From contig JAVTVX010000035.1 of NCBI GenBank assembly GCA_033439265.1, forward strand, positions 4,878,001-4,942,000: DNA of 64,000 nt, written 5' to 3'. Below, piece after piece: positions 47,684-60,500 of the stretch. This DNA is from Dillenia suffruticosa. Lineage: Eukaryota > Streptophyta > Magnoliopsida > Dilleniales > Dilleniaceae. Under the pieces are notes generated by a model. That model was not told where the DNA came from, searched no databases, and saw only the letters and a list, made by a program, of their open reading frames with translations. Position numbers and translations under genes: made by a program. Positions within the stretch are counted from its first letter, which is position 1, and every line of letters begins with the position of its first letter.

Positions 47684-50019
47684 ATGGAGTTCGCTTGGAA
47701 TTTCATCATATGGTGTGTGATGTGCTTCTCACCCATCCTAATTCGCCTCCTCCACCGCCGAAAGGAGGGCAAATACCCGCCCGGCCCGCGGGGCTGGCCT
47801 ATAGTTGGCAACATGTTAGACTTAGCAGGCGCGATGCCACACCGAAACATAGCCAAGATGAAGGAAAAATACGGGCCAGTAATCGGCCTGAAAGTGGGTG
47901 CGGTCCGAACAGTGGCAATTACATCAGCCAAGACCGCAGAAGTATTGTTCAAAAAATATGACTTGGATTTTGTGGACAGGGCCGTAGTGGATTGCATGAA
48001 ATGCCATGACTTGCACAAGACCATTCTTGGGTTGGCACCCTATGGAACATTTTGGCGTGTCTTGAAGCGCATATACTCCGTGGACTTGTTGGTGGTGAAG
48101 AGGCTCAATGAGACAGTACCCGTTAGGCGCAAGTGTGTGGACCAAATGCTTGCATGGATAGATGAGGAGGCCTTTAATCCTCACCCAATAGAGGTGGGAC
48201 GCTTCATGTACTTAACCGCGTTCAACATAATAGGGAGCCTTGTGTTTTCCCGAGATTTGTTGGACCCGAATTCTAAGGAAGGAATCGAGTTCTTTGAAAC
48301 GGTGAGTCAAATGATGGAATGTGCGGCGAAACCAAACATGTCTGATGCATTCCCATGGCTAAGCCGGCTGGACTTGCAAGGTGCGAGGCGGAGGATGAAC
48401 CATGCCGTTGGCAAGGCGCTTAGGATCGCCTCGGGTTACGTGAAGGAGCGCATGGAAGAAATGAGCAAGGCAGTGGCGTACAACAGGCCCAAGGATTTTC
48501 TTGATGTGTTGATCGAGTTTGAAGGAGATGGGAAAGATGAGCTCACCAAGCTGTCCGAGCACGAGATCAATATCCTTGTGCTGGTAAGACCTCTTCTATT
48601 ACGTGTCCAGAGAAAATTGTTTCTTCAGAAAATATTTTACGTATGTACGGCGAAAAAAAATCGAGCACAAAAGTTGGAGCCCACAAGACGAATCTTTAGA
48701 ACTTTATCTTTATCTATATTTCATATTAGAAAAATATGACACAAAGTTTTCTTCTTAGTCATCGTGGTAAAAGTTCTTTCATTAATTATAATTTTAACAT
48801 ATAAGTTGAAACTAACATTTGATACTCAATTTTTTTTATTAAATTATAATGTGTAATAATAAGAAAATTTTATAGATTGTACTCAACTTAAAATAGTATA
48901 ACTACAACATTCTGCATAAATTGAGTATGAAAGGTTTGATAGGGTTAAAAAGTATGTATGTATTGACATAAAATAGCAGAACATTTTACAAAATTAATTC
49001 ACTTAAATTAACATTATTATTCCACAAATTAAGAAAAAATACTACAAAATTGCTAAGTTTTTACCTGACACAAGTCCTAAATTAATTACTACAAAAAACC
49101 ATTATTCCACGTTCTCAAAGCAAAAAATTACTAATTCAAACCACGATGATATTAGTGCATGGAAACACCTTAGATAAGCCTAAGATTTCGAGATTTCAAG
49201 AAAATTCAAAATCAGATGTTTTGTGGGGAATGAATACTTTTATCGTCATACTTTCAATTGTTACATTGGTCACCGTTTCCTATCCCTTCGACCTTCAAAA
49301 AGTAGTTCAAAAAAATCATCCACAAAAACTGAAATAAAAGGGGAAGAACGTGGGGTTAAATTTTGTCTCTACTATCAAACTGTTAGATTATACCAATATA
49401 TATTTGGGTGCAGGGATTATTCACGGCTGGCTCGGAAACAACTAGCAGCATTGCAGAATGGGTACTAACAGAACTACTCTACAATCCCGAGTGCATGGCG
49501 AAGGCTAAAGAAGAGCTTTCTCGTGTTGTTGGACCAAACAAGGTTGAAGAGAGCCACATCGATGATTTGCCATACTTGCAAGCCGTGGTTAAGGAAACAT
49601 TGCGATTGCATCCACCAGTTCCTTTCCTAGTACCACGACGTGCAGTCAGAGACACTAATTTCTTGGGCTATGACATACCAAAAGGCACACGACTTTTCGT
49701 AAATGTTTGGGCAATTGGAAGAGACGCCGAGACCTGGGAGGACCCAAACAGCTTCAAACCAGAGAGATTTTTGGACTCGAAAATTGAGTACAAGGGACAA
49801 CACTATGAGCTAATCCCATTTGGTGCTGGTAGAAGAATGTGTGCTGGTGTTTCTCTAGCACACCGTATACTGCACATTATTACCGGGTCCCTGCTACACA
49901 ACTATGATTGGAAGCTTGAGAAGTTTACCACAAGAGAGTCGGTGGATGCTGATCGGATTGGGGTGACCACAAGGAAGGCTGTACCCCTGATGGCAATACC
50001 CAAAAAGTGCGCCACTTGA
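47684..50019 (+). CDS. CYP76A-like: Cytochrome P450 gene 4, CYP76A-like, complete
   Basis: Exon 1 is 47684-48583, the intron 48584-49413 (830 bp, GT-AG, phase 0), and exon 2 49414-50019, giving 501 residues. It has the anchor, hinge YPPGPRGWP, C-helix WRVLK, I-helix AGSETT, ETLR, PERF and FGAGRRMCAG with Cys443. Exon 1, intron, the end of exon 2 and the 3' flank are closest to gene 2, but from about 49478 to 49652 exon 2 follows gene 3, including the one-codon GPNK deletion; this suggests gene conversion. An in-frame ATG at 47582 lies at the start of the TC tract; the MEF start at 47684 is chosen because all paralogues share it. The promoter is the short type. Confidence 0.93.
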
Positions 50020-51300
50020 TTTATACACATAATACCCTGCAAAACCTTACTAAAAAAATTTTATATCTTGTTAATTAGCAATAAAAAGTTGCACTAAGCT
50101 TAGCTTAGGGCTTAGCTTTGGGTGAAAAATCCTTTTTTGTAAAATAAAAATGCAAAGGGGGCATAGATGTTTACCTTATGGACATTATATGAATTTTCAA
50201 TTAGCTTCATATTTGATTATTACCGCTTTATGCTTTACTTAATAGGATTTGGATATAAAAATAACTGGAGTTTACTACGGTGGAATTGGAATAGATTAAG
50301 CAAAATTCTGACACATAATGATAATAAATAATTTTTTTTTGTTTCCAAAAATAAAATGTATTTATTTATTTTTTGATTGAGAAAAATTTTTGCTTTGCCA
50401 TGATAAATAAATCATGATGCTAAACAATGGGAAAGAATCAAGTAATTAGTTTTCTTTTCTTTGATTCTCATCACTTGTATCCGGAGTTAAATTTTGACTA
50501 ATTAGATTCGAGTATCAGTAAAAACTCTATTTAGGGGCAGCTCTCCCACCGTCTTTTCATAACCAAATTTCAAATTAAAAATTTGGTTAAATGATTTAAC
50601 ACCCTATCTCACTGACTGACTGTTCGTTGCAATGTTGGTATTCATGCTGACCCTACTTGTGCACTTTTATAATTAGGGGTGTATTTAAATCGAGTTGAAT
50701 TTGAGTATCCTTATGTTCAAACTCGAACTCGAATTTTTTAATAGTATTCGAACTCGAACTCAATGAATAGTAATAATATGACTTGAACTTGAATCGTTTA
50801 TAATTTAATGAACTTGAAATCGACTCGAAAACTCGATTTTTAATATATTATAATAATATAAAATATGGGTGTACATTAATATATATTATAATAATATATA
50901 GGTATATATAATATATATTAATATATGTTATCGAGTTACTCGATAAGTTTTCAAATTTAAAATTTTATTATTGGAACGCTACTGGATTGTATAATAAAAC
51001 CGTTCGAACTCAATTCAAATTTGGTCAAAATCAAGTCAAGTCGAACTTTTGATCAAGTGGCTCGCTAGCGACTCGAACTTGACTCTGTTTCCATAATAGT
51101 CCTATTTATAATAACTTTCTTACTAACTCTTTTAATAAATTTATTAACAAAATTATCCTTCAAATAATATTAGGCACACATTAAACCCCTCCTTGACCGG
51201 CGAAATATCCCTCACCCCCACCCCTTTCGCGTCTGCTTTGTCCGCGTGTATTGTGGAGTAGCATTAGTCACTTGTTCCTAGGCGCTTACCCTCATGGTTC
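50020..51300. other. 3' flank module of gene 4
   Basis: Counterpart of the flanks of genes 2 and 3, with the TCGAACTCGA-type repeat at about 50690-51090 and the GC-richer CGCGTCTGC segment at its right end. No gene. Confidence 0.7.
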
Positions 51301-51375
<75 letters not shown>

Positions 51376-51382
51376 GTTATTA

Positions 51383-51448
<66 letters not shown>

Positions 51449-51449
51449 T
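51301..51449. repeat. (AAT)n-(ATT)n inverted microsatellite
   Basis: About 14 AAT units run directly into about 33 ATT units, so the tract can fold into a long hairpin. It joins the tail of the minus-strand SINE at 51450 and probably grew from it. Confidence 0.9.
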
Positions 51450-51527
51450 TGATATATAAAAAGATTCGAACTCGAGATCTTTATAAGGAGGAGGGAACGG
51501 TATCAATTGAGATATATCTCATTAGCA
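51450..51527 (-). mobile_element. SINE, minus strand, with expanded tail
   Basis: On the minus strand it reads ATATCTCAATTGATACCG, then a clear box B CTCGAGTTCGAATC, then the AAT-repeat tail. Same position as 37627-37710, so shared by blocks B and C. Confidence 0.7.
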
Positions 51528-52071
51528 ATTATTATTATTATTGTTATTGTTATTATTATTGTTATACAAATTAAAAAGATATATCATATTTTTTGTGACA
51601 AATTTATTTCCATGGCAATTTAATTTGAAGTAGTCACCTTTTTTCTGGTTTTTTTTTTTTAATTTGGATGACGAGCTACAATCCCAATTTTTTCTCTGTA
51701 ATTTGAAATGTATTTGAAGTCCAGAGTATTTTTGACAGTATATAATATGTGTAACACACAAAATTAAAATTTTATAGTAGAGTTACATAATTCCAATAGA
51801 TGTCATTATTTATTATCAAATTCTTTGTTCTTTTTAAACGCAATGTGCACCCTCACGATGTTTTTTAGTCCTTGTCGTGTTACCAAGTGTTCCAGTTGGT
51901 GGAAACCTCAAAGCGTTTTGGTGGTAATAAGTAGACTCCATATGAGAATGCTCCTCACTGATGAGGACCTACCCACTTGGCATTTGACTATGATTAAGAA
52001 AGGGCGAAACAAAGCCACCAGCACACTGCGGTAGCATTTGTCAAATGCCACGACAAATCAACTCATCATGT
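51528..52071. other. Intergenic module (copy of 37.7-39.1 kb)
   Basis: Contains the CTACCCACTTGGCATTTGAC segment. No gene. Confidence 0.6.
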
Positions 52072-52263
52072 ACCAACATTGATCGGTGCAGTTGGTCAAG
52101 GAGATTTCACCGTTCTATCATTTTTTGGATTCAATTTTGAGTGAAAGTACAAAAAATGAATATTAAGAGAGTCGTTCCCGTAAAGTGAATTCTACAACAA
52201 TCGATTCAGAATAATCAGAATAAAACTTTGAACACCGAACGATAATCAAGATAAAAAAAAAAA
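52072..52263 (+). mobile_element. SINE, 192 bp, with 17-bp target duplication
   Basis: It starts ACCAACATTGATCGG, has a tRNA-like box A CAGTTGGTCAAGGAG and ends in an A tail. It is flanked by perfect AAATCAACTCATCATGT at 52055-52071 and 52264-52280. Copies of this module near 39071 and 56926 have the empty site. Confidence 0.9.
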
Positions 52264-54427
52264 AAATCAACTCATCATGTCATAAAAAGGGGGGTTGAAA
52301 GATATATTTTATTATTATTATTATTTCATTTGGGAAGGCAGGAAAACATAACCTCAATGCGGAACATTGTCAGAAACTCGAGAGGACGCCTTTGGAATCA
52401 TCTGTGGCAACCAAAGCGCACAGCTCCAGCACAGAGGAAACTGGGATGTTTACATATTTTATTATGTTCTATTCGAGCTTCTGTTTTCTCCCTTGCCTAA
52501 AGTTTTTTTTTTTTTTTTTTATTTACTACACAACAAAAGAGTGAAAAGTCCGATATATCTCTCTTTCCTAAAAATTGTTATAATAATTCCTATTCCATAT
52601 TAATATATTCACAAGCGGGGGGCACGCCTAACTCTGACACCAATTCAAGCAAGTGTTTGATTTGTGCACTCACAACGAAAATAGAGAATCTTTTTTTTTT
52701 TTCTTTTTTCTCATTTTAATGCACCGGTGGAGATTTATGTCACATGTGCAAGACTAATTGGTATTTTTACACAAATTAGCCGTTTAGAACATTGATGAAA
52801 ACCGTAAATATCAAAACCGTTGGCTAATTTCTGGTTTTGTTCAAAATTTTCCTTTTTCCTTGTTTAAGTTTAAGAAATTATTTTTTTATACAAAATGATT
52901 AAGCTGTCAACATATGTCACTGTCGCTCCTTTTTCATCGTAGGCCAGTCGTCTCGTGGTTGGCAAATATTCAAAGCAAGAAGCCATTATCCTCCGTAAAT
53001 TAAGGACAACATTTTGATAAAAATATTGACAGAGTCAAATTAGCTTTAATTACTTAAATTAAATTCAACCTTGTACGAATGTGTAGCATCTTGGTCCCAC
53101 GTGCTTAGACTAGTAAAACTTTATTGCCAAATTCCAAATTAGTAGGAGGGTCCCAAGCCTGCTCCATGATTATACCCATTTGTCCTGTGCCTCAAAAGCT
53201 TACACCCACGCATTTCCGAATGTTTGTTTTCCCGACTTTGCAGACAATTTGAAATAAAATAAATTTAGAAAACGATAAATAATAATAGAAAGATTAACAT
53301 ATAGAATATTAATTGGGTTTGAGTAATAATTACACCTGCTCAGAATTAACTTGGTCAAAACATCTTGCTAAATTCTAAATGAGTTGGAGGGTCCCACGTC
53401 CGCCGTCCCCTCCATAACTGGAGCGCCACACCTCTCAAAAGCTTACATCAATAATAAATAACATGGGTCTCGGCACTGCAACATGATGGACGTCACATTG
53501 CTACCATTTAGAAAAATCAAAATTAACTTGGTTAATAGACTTAAATATAATTTTTCAATATAAAAATTTATAATTATCAGAATAATATTAATTAATTATA
53601 TCCAAATAATTTACTTCTACTTCCAAACTTCTACCAAAATTTTTTAATATAAATTAAATTATTATATATGAAACAAAACAAAATAAAAATAATTAAAAGG
53701 GTTCCCAACAAAATAATATTTTATTCTCATTCTCAAGTATAGGGATCCGACATCTTTCTCCAAGCAACACTATCGTTTTTCTGATAGATGTGTTGTATAA
53801 TTAACTGTTTTTTGATTCACTTTCTTTTGATCTATATATTTAAAAAAATTACTTATATGTATTTACGAATAGTATAAATAAGAGATGTAATTGATGATGA
53901 GATATGAGTAATAAATTGATCAATCTAAACCATTTAAACTTTTTTTTTAATCTTTTGTCTCTCTCAATATTTTTTGATACCTTAGTTTGATCATCGCCTA
54001 ATATTCAAAATTTTACTTTGATTAAATCTGCATCGATCGTTACATGGTCAATTTTACAGGTGTGGGTTTCCCAACATTGATTTTTTTTTCGCTCCATGTC
54101 GAGTCAAACTCGGGCATAGGGAATGAGACGTAGCTCCCTTGATCAAATGTGCCAATGAATGTTGGTCTGTTGTCTCTCTCAATCGACATTCTCTTTTTCG
54201 ATCAATTTCAGTTCAGAGATAGAGAAATGTGTGATCTTGAGAGAGATCAATTGATTTGCGACAAAAAAAAAAACTAAATTATTAATGTACCATAAGATAT
54301 CCATATTACACTTGATATAGTTTTACATTGAAAAAATAGGGTACAAAATTTGTTTTACAAGTCATAATAATTAAAATTATGTTATTAATCATAATTTATA
54401 TATGACACGAAAATTGAAATCAAAGGT
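52264..54427. other. Intergenic DNA, includes an orphan P450-type promoter remnant
   Basis: About 52540-52990 resembles the upstream regions of genes 3 and 5 but leads to no exon 1. Further right are two diverged copies of a GGAGGGTCCCA to AAAAGCTTACA segment (about 53083-53210 and 53340-53455). No coding gene is supported. Confidence 0.5.
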
Positions 54428-55588
54428 GAACAACTAGCAGTATTGCAGAGTGGGTACTAACTGAATTACTTTGCAAACCAGAGCGCATGAACCATTATAT
54501 TGTTTTGATCAGTCAATTTAAAATAATTGTTCGTTCGAGAAATATTTTTCTAAGCAATAAAAATATTAAAAAAATAGTACTAAGTTAAGTGCATTTCAGA
54601 GCGGATTGAGCCTGAGCCAATCCGCTCAACCTTTCCTTCAACCAACCCCCTCCCCGAATCTTTGGGTTTAAGTTAATCTTGTAATCCGAATATACTTAAC
54701 TAAATTTTTAGTATGCAATTTTAATTGTAATCTTTAATTTTAATAAATACTAATTAACTATGTAGTTTTTGGACTAATAATACTTATATAGTGCTGATTT
54801 ACAACTAAATATTTAGACTACTGAGTACTACAAAAGTTATTTTGTGTGACAATTCACAAATGAAATGGGGGAAAAATAAGTATTTAGAAGTAATAGTTAT
54901 CTCCTGCTAGAGTTTTATTATCATTAGAAACTAGTTTTGATCCGACCAGAGAAGATGTGATTATAACTAGTTAATGTGGTAGTTCGTCAAGGGTGCATGA
55001 CTTCAGAGAAGAAGTCACATTTGGCTTTTTTATATAGTGATAACTCAAATATGAACATAATTTCTTCAAAACTTGTATTTATTCAAAACTTGTATTTGTA
55101 CCAAACAACAAGGTTGAAGAGAGCCACATCGATGATTTACCATACTTGCAAGCCTTGGTTAAGGAAACGTTGCGATTGCATCCACCAGTTCCTTTCCTAG
55201 TACCACGACGTGCAGTCAGAGACACCAATTTCATGGGCTATGACATACCAAAAGGCACACGACTTTTCGTGAATGTTTGGGCAATTGGAAGAGACGCCGG
55301 GGCCTGGGAGGACCCAAACAGCTTCAAACCAGAGAGATTTTTGGACTCAAAAATTGAGTACAAGGGACAACACTGTGAGCTAATCCCATTTGGTGCTGGT
55401 AGGAGAATGTGTGCTGGTGTTTCTCTAGCACACCGTGTGCTGCACATCATTACCGGGTCCCTCTTACACAACTATGACTGGACGCTTGAAAAGTTTACCA
55501 CAAGAGATCAGTGGATGCTGATCAGATTGGGGTGACCACGAGGAAGGCTGTACCCCTGATTGCAATACCCAAAAAGTGCGCCACTTGA
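54428..55588 (+). pseudogene. P450 pseudogene C (split exon 2)
   Basis: The start of exon 2 (54428-54490, reading TSSIAEWVLTELL) is followed by 607 bp of unrelated DNA, and then exon 2 resumes at 55098 and runs to the stop at 55588. The right end of the inserted DNA copies the intergenic sequence of 20600-20690 and 44570-44650. The second piece keeps PERF and FGAGRRMCAG, but a one-base deletion after TTR (near 55505) shifts the frame. Exon 1 is absent. Confidence 0.9.
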
Positions 55589-57101
55589 TTTATACACATA
55601 GTACTAGTTAAAAAATTTTATATCTTGTTAATTAGCAATACAAAGTTGTACTAAGCTTAGCTTTGAGTGAAAGACCCCTTTTGTAAAATAAAAATGCAAA
55701 CGGGCATAGATGCTTACCCTATGGGCATTAATTATAAGCTTCGTATTTGATTATTACCGTTCCATGCTTTACTTCTGAAGATTTGGATATAAAAATAATT
55801 GGCGTTCACTACTGTTGAGTTGAACAGATTAAGCAAAATTTTGGTCCAAACATAAAATGATTGTGCAGAAATATTTGTTATAGATGCTATTATTAGAAAA
55901 TTGCCCTATCGATGATGCAAAAAACTTTAAATTCTAAATTTTTAAGTTGACAGACATGACCCAGATAAATACTTATTTTTGTTCACAAAAATAAAATGTA
56001 TTTATTTACTTTTTTGGTTGTGAAAAATTGTGGGCATTGAAATAATGGTGCGTAAATATATATTCACAAAACCTTATTTAATAAATTAATTTAGTTATTT
56101 GGGAAATCATATTTATCATGAAAAAGCAGAAATTCCAGAAAGGAAATACATATTTACTCTCTTTCCCCGTCTTTTAAAAAGAAAAAATATGTTATAAAAA
56201 TTCTTAAAGATGAAAATTCTCCTAATCTAATCATATAATGGGAAAAAAATTGATTTTGGGAGTTAACCTTCATCAATAAAAAAAACAGAATACACCAATT
56301 TAATATTCCAAACCCTATTATAATTTTACTTGACATAAAAGATTTTGAAAATTATTATTTCATTTTTTAAAAATATTTAAATATATGAGATTGAAATTAT
56401 AGAATTAATAAAATTTATTATTCATCAAAATCTATGGAGATTAGGCCCGACAATTCAATGAAAATAAATTAAGACATTTCGGATTTTCTAAGCGCCACCG
56501 AAACCTTTTTTAAACAAATTTTCATAGGTTGGTAATTCATTTATTAGAGGACAAATTTTGTCCGTTCAACGGGAAATATGCCAAATATGCCCTCCAAAAG
56601 GCCCATCGATCTTCAAAAGTACCGGAAAAGTCCAGAGTATTTGAGACAGTAAATAATATGTCCAACACAAAGTTAAAATTTTATAGTAGAGTTACATAAT
56701 TCTGAAAAATGGAATTATTTATTATCAAATTCTTTTTTTTTTTAATTTTTAAAAGCAATGTGCACCAGACGAGGTTTTTTTAGTCTTTGTCGTGTTACCA
56801 AACCAAGTGTTAAAGTTGGTGCAAACATCAAAGCGTTTCGGTATTCCTTCCGGATGTGACGGGGACCTACCCACTTGGCATTTGACTATGATTAAGATAA
56901 GGCATTTGTCAAATGCCACGACAAATCAACTCATCGTATCATAAAGTGGGGGGAAAGAAGTTTTATTTATTTATTTATTTATTTTATTATTATTATTTTC
57001 ATCTGAGGAGGCGGGAGTACGTAACCTCAATCCGGAGCGATGCCAGAACCTCGAGAGGACGCCTCTGGAATCATTTGTGGCCGCCAAAGCGTATCGCTCT
57101 C
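55589..57101. other. 3' flank of pseudogene C and intergenic module
   Basis: The first 450 bp match the P450 3' flanks. The rest is another copy of the 38.0-39.2 kb module. No gene. Confidence 0.6.
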
Positions 57102-57524
57102 CGTAACAAGTAGAAATACAGAGAAGGTAGTTTAGGTCGTTAAAGTAATTACAGTAGAATATTAGATAACTTGTTATTAAATAAGTTGTAAGATAGGGAG
57201 CAATCGGTAACCGCATAACAATAGTTCAAGGTAACATAGAGTTCATAAAAGAGTATAATAATGCATAAAACAAAAAGAAAGACAGAAAAGGAAGTAGTGT
57301 TTTCTTCTCTTTTCTCTCTGTTGGCTCTTCTCTCTCTCCCTTTCTCTCTCCTCTTCTTTCTCTTCCCTTCTACTACCTTCTACCATTCAACAGAATTCAT
57401 TGCAAAACCCTTTTGGACTGATTATTACAGCTGAACTATTCAAAAGATCAGTGAAAATAGTCAGTTACTGTCTCTATCGACTTGATAAACCTCAATGACT
57501 CGACTTCCTTTGGAGGTTGTGACA
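57102..57524 (+). repeat. 5' LTR of the Ty3/gypsy fossil
   Basis: Ends GTTGTGACA directly before the primer site. Contains a CT-rich stretch and aligns along its length with the 3' LTR. Confidence 0.9.
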
Positions 57525-60500
57525 TATTTGGTATCAGAGCAACTCGATTCTTGGAGGAAGAAAGTTAAGGCAAATGGCTGACGAAACCAGCAATAAGATC
57601 ATAGATGAGCAGCTCAAGAAACAAGAAGCTAAAATACAAGAACTATCCATCGAAATCAAAGAAACTCGGATCAAATTTGGAAAAAAGTTGGAAGAACAAG
57701 TTCAGAGATTGGAGACACTCATATTGGGGATGGAAACAAGAATCAACAACTGTGTGAAAATGAGCATAAATATAGAAGAGGATCAAGGAATTAGTACACT
57801 TCCTAAATCACTTCCTCCATACTCCAACAGAAGGAAGAATCAAGAAAGACTCAATGCTTCCCGCTTATAAGGAAGAGTTAGTTGGAAAACGCCAGTTACT
57901 TCCACCACCAAAAATTGATCTTCCCTTCTTTAGTGGGGAGAATTCCCATGTTTGGTTACGAAAATGTAGCAAGTTCTTGTCTGTACATCAAATTCCAGCC
58001 TTCCTTTGAGTTGAAACCGTTGAGATGTATTTGGAAGGGAAGGCAGAAAACTGGTTCCAAGGTCTAAAGCTGATCAAGAAAAAGGTAGAATGGGATGAGT
58101 TCTCTCAACTTCTCTATCAAAGATTTGAAGCAAAAGGAGTAAGAGATGAGATGGAAGAATTCAATAAGTTACAGCATAAGGAACTATGGCTGAATGCCAA
58201 GAAAAGTTTGAGGAATTATATACCATTATACTTAAAAAAATCCAAAACTTCCTAAATCCTATTTTATTTTCAGCTTCATTAGTGGGGTTAAGGAGGAAAT
58301 AAAACCTGTACTAAGGATGCTAAGACCAACTACTCTATTTCAATCTTTCAAAATTGCAGCACTGCAGATACAAACTTTAGATCTTTCTAAGCAAAGGAGG
58401 AGTGAATCTAGCAGAAAGTGGGATTTGGGAGAAGGACAAAATGGAACTAAGAAGTGGGAAAGAGGAAGCAACATTCCCATAAATCTTCAAAATAAAGATA
58501 CTACAGTAACAATTGAATCTAACAATGAAGACAGGCTACCAAGAATCTCCCCACAAGAATTACAACATAGAAGGATTAACAATTTATGCTTCAAATGTGG
58601 GGAAAGATATATGCCAAGGCACAGATGTAGACTCAAGCATCTCAACATTATAGTAGTAGAAGATGAAGAAAAAGAAAGAACAAAAATTGAAGAGGTAAAG
58701 GAAAGTAAGACATCTATGCAAGGAGCTGTCGAGGTACTACTATGTGCCCTCTCTAATTCCTTAAATACGAAAACAATAGCTCTGTAAGGTTCATTAAAAG
58801 AAAGAACTATAACTATACTAGTAGACACAGGTAGTTCCAATAGTTTCATCAATCACATATTGGTAGAGGAACTCAAGATGAAGCCAGAAGTTGATGAACC
58901 ACTTCATGCCTTACTAGCTGACAGGAGTAAAGTCAGTAGTTACAACAAGGTCAGGGGAGTAAAATGGAGTATATAAGGGTATCAATTCTCTTTTGATCTA
59001 AAGATAATCAAGTTGGGAAACTGGGACATTATCTTAGATGTGGATTGGATATTTAATTTCAGTCCTATTACTTTTGATTTTAAACAACTTCAAGTGAGGC
59101 TCACAGATGACATTGAAGAGCTGGTGCTAATAGGCCAGGTAGAGAACTCTACAATGAGACTCATCAGGGGTAAAGATAAAAAGGAATTCAGGAGACAGCT
59201 ATTGCAAAGTTACCTCACTTTGGTAACTAAGTCAAAAGATACATTGCAACCACTACCTTCATCAATTTCAGAACTGCTCCAACAGTTTGGGGACATTTTT
59301 GCCGAACCCAAGACACTTCCTCCCACAAGATCCCACGATCAATATATCCCTCTTAAACCTGAAACTCAACCCTTCAAGATTAGGCCCTACAGATACCCAC
59401 ATTCACAGAAGACAGAGATCGAGAGACAGGTAGAGGAAATGTTGAGCAATGGTATCATAAGAACTAGCACTAGTCATTTTGCCTCTCCATTGCTATTGGT
59501 GAGAAAGAATGACAACTCTTGAAGGTTTTTCGTGGACTATATATAGTTGAACAACCTCACTGTAAAGGACAGGTACCCCATTCCAAACATTGATGAGCTC
59601 TTAAATGAATTGTATGGATCTAAATTGTTTTCTAAGATGGATTTGAGGGTAGGATATCATCAGATCAGGGTTCAAACTGCAGACATTGCTAAGACAACTT
59701 TCCAAATACATTATGGACATTATGAATTTCTAGTAATGTCTTTTAGATTGACTAATGCACCAGCTACCTTTCAATCACTCATGAATCACTCTTCCAGCTA
59801 TATCTCAGAAGATGTGTGCTAGTATTCTTTGATAATATATTGATATACAGTCCTAATATAGAGATTCATGTACAGAACTTGAAGGAGGTCCTTCAAATTT
59901 TTAGGCAACACAAGTTATTTGCTAAGTTTACTAAATGCACATTTGCTCAAATACAGGTAGAATACTTGGGCCACATTGTATCTGAAGAAGGAGTACAGAT
60001 GGACCCTCAGAAAGTTGATTGTATACATACCTGGCCTATACCCAAAAATGTCAAAACTCTCGGGGGACTCTTAGGTTTTATAGGGTATCACAGAAGGTTT
60101 ATTAAGGACTATGGAATTATAGCAAAGCTCTTGACTAATCTCTTAAAAAAGGATAACTTCTGCTAGAATGAAGACTCTAACAAAGCCTTTCATCAATTGA
60201 AAATTACCATGATTTCGGCTCCAGTTATGTGGCTGCCTGATTTCTCTAAAACTTTCATAGTGGAGATTGATGCATGCTCGAAAGGTTTGGGAGCAGTTCT
60301 TATGTCAGAAGGTTAATCAATTGCTTATTTGAGCAAGACTTTGGAGCCCAGGAGTCAAGAACTTTCAATATATGAAAAGGAGTTGTTAGCTGTAGTAATG
60401 GCAGTGACAAAGTGAAGACATTACTTGGTTGAGTATCACTTTATTATCAGGACTGACCATCAAAATTTAAAGTACTTATTGGAGCGAAAACTAACAAACA

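Larger units (their letters stand above)
40788..51300 (+). repeat. Segmental duplication block B (pseudogene B and gene 4)
   Basis: Counterpart of block A in the same order. It lacks the block A equivalent of about 21178-22003, has an extra segment at about 43972-44468, and contains a triplicated 0.2-kb unit. Confidence 0.85.

Noticed and set aside
51251-51574. 107-codon open frame of Asn, Leu and Ile runs.
   Set aside because: A translation of the AAT/ATT microsatellite and the SINE.
53083-53455. Two GGAGGGTCCCA segments as a possible transposon with direct repeats.
   Set aside because: The copies are diverged, close together and lack target repeats; a small local duplication is enough to explain them.
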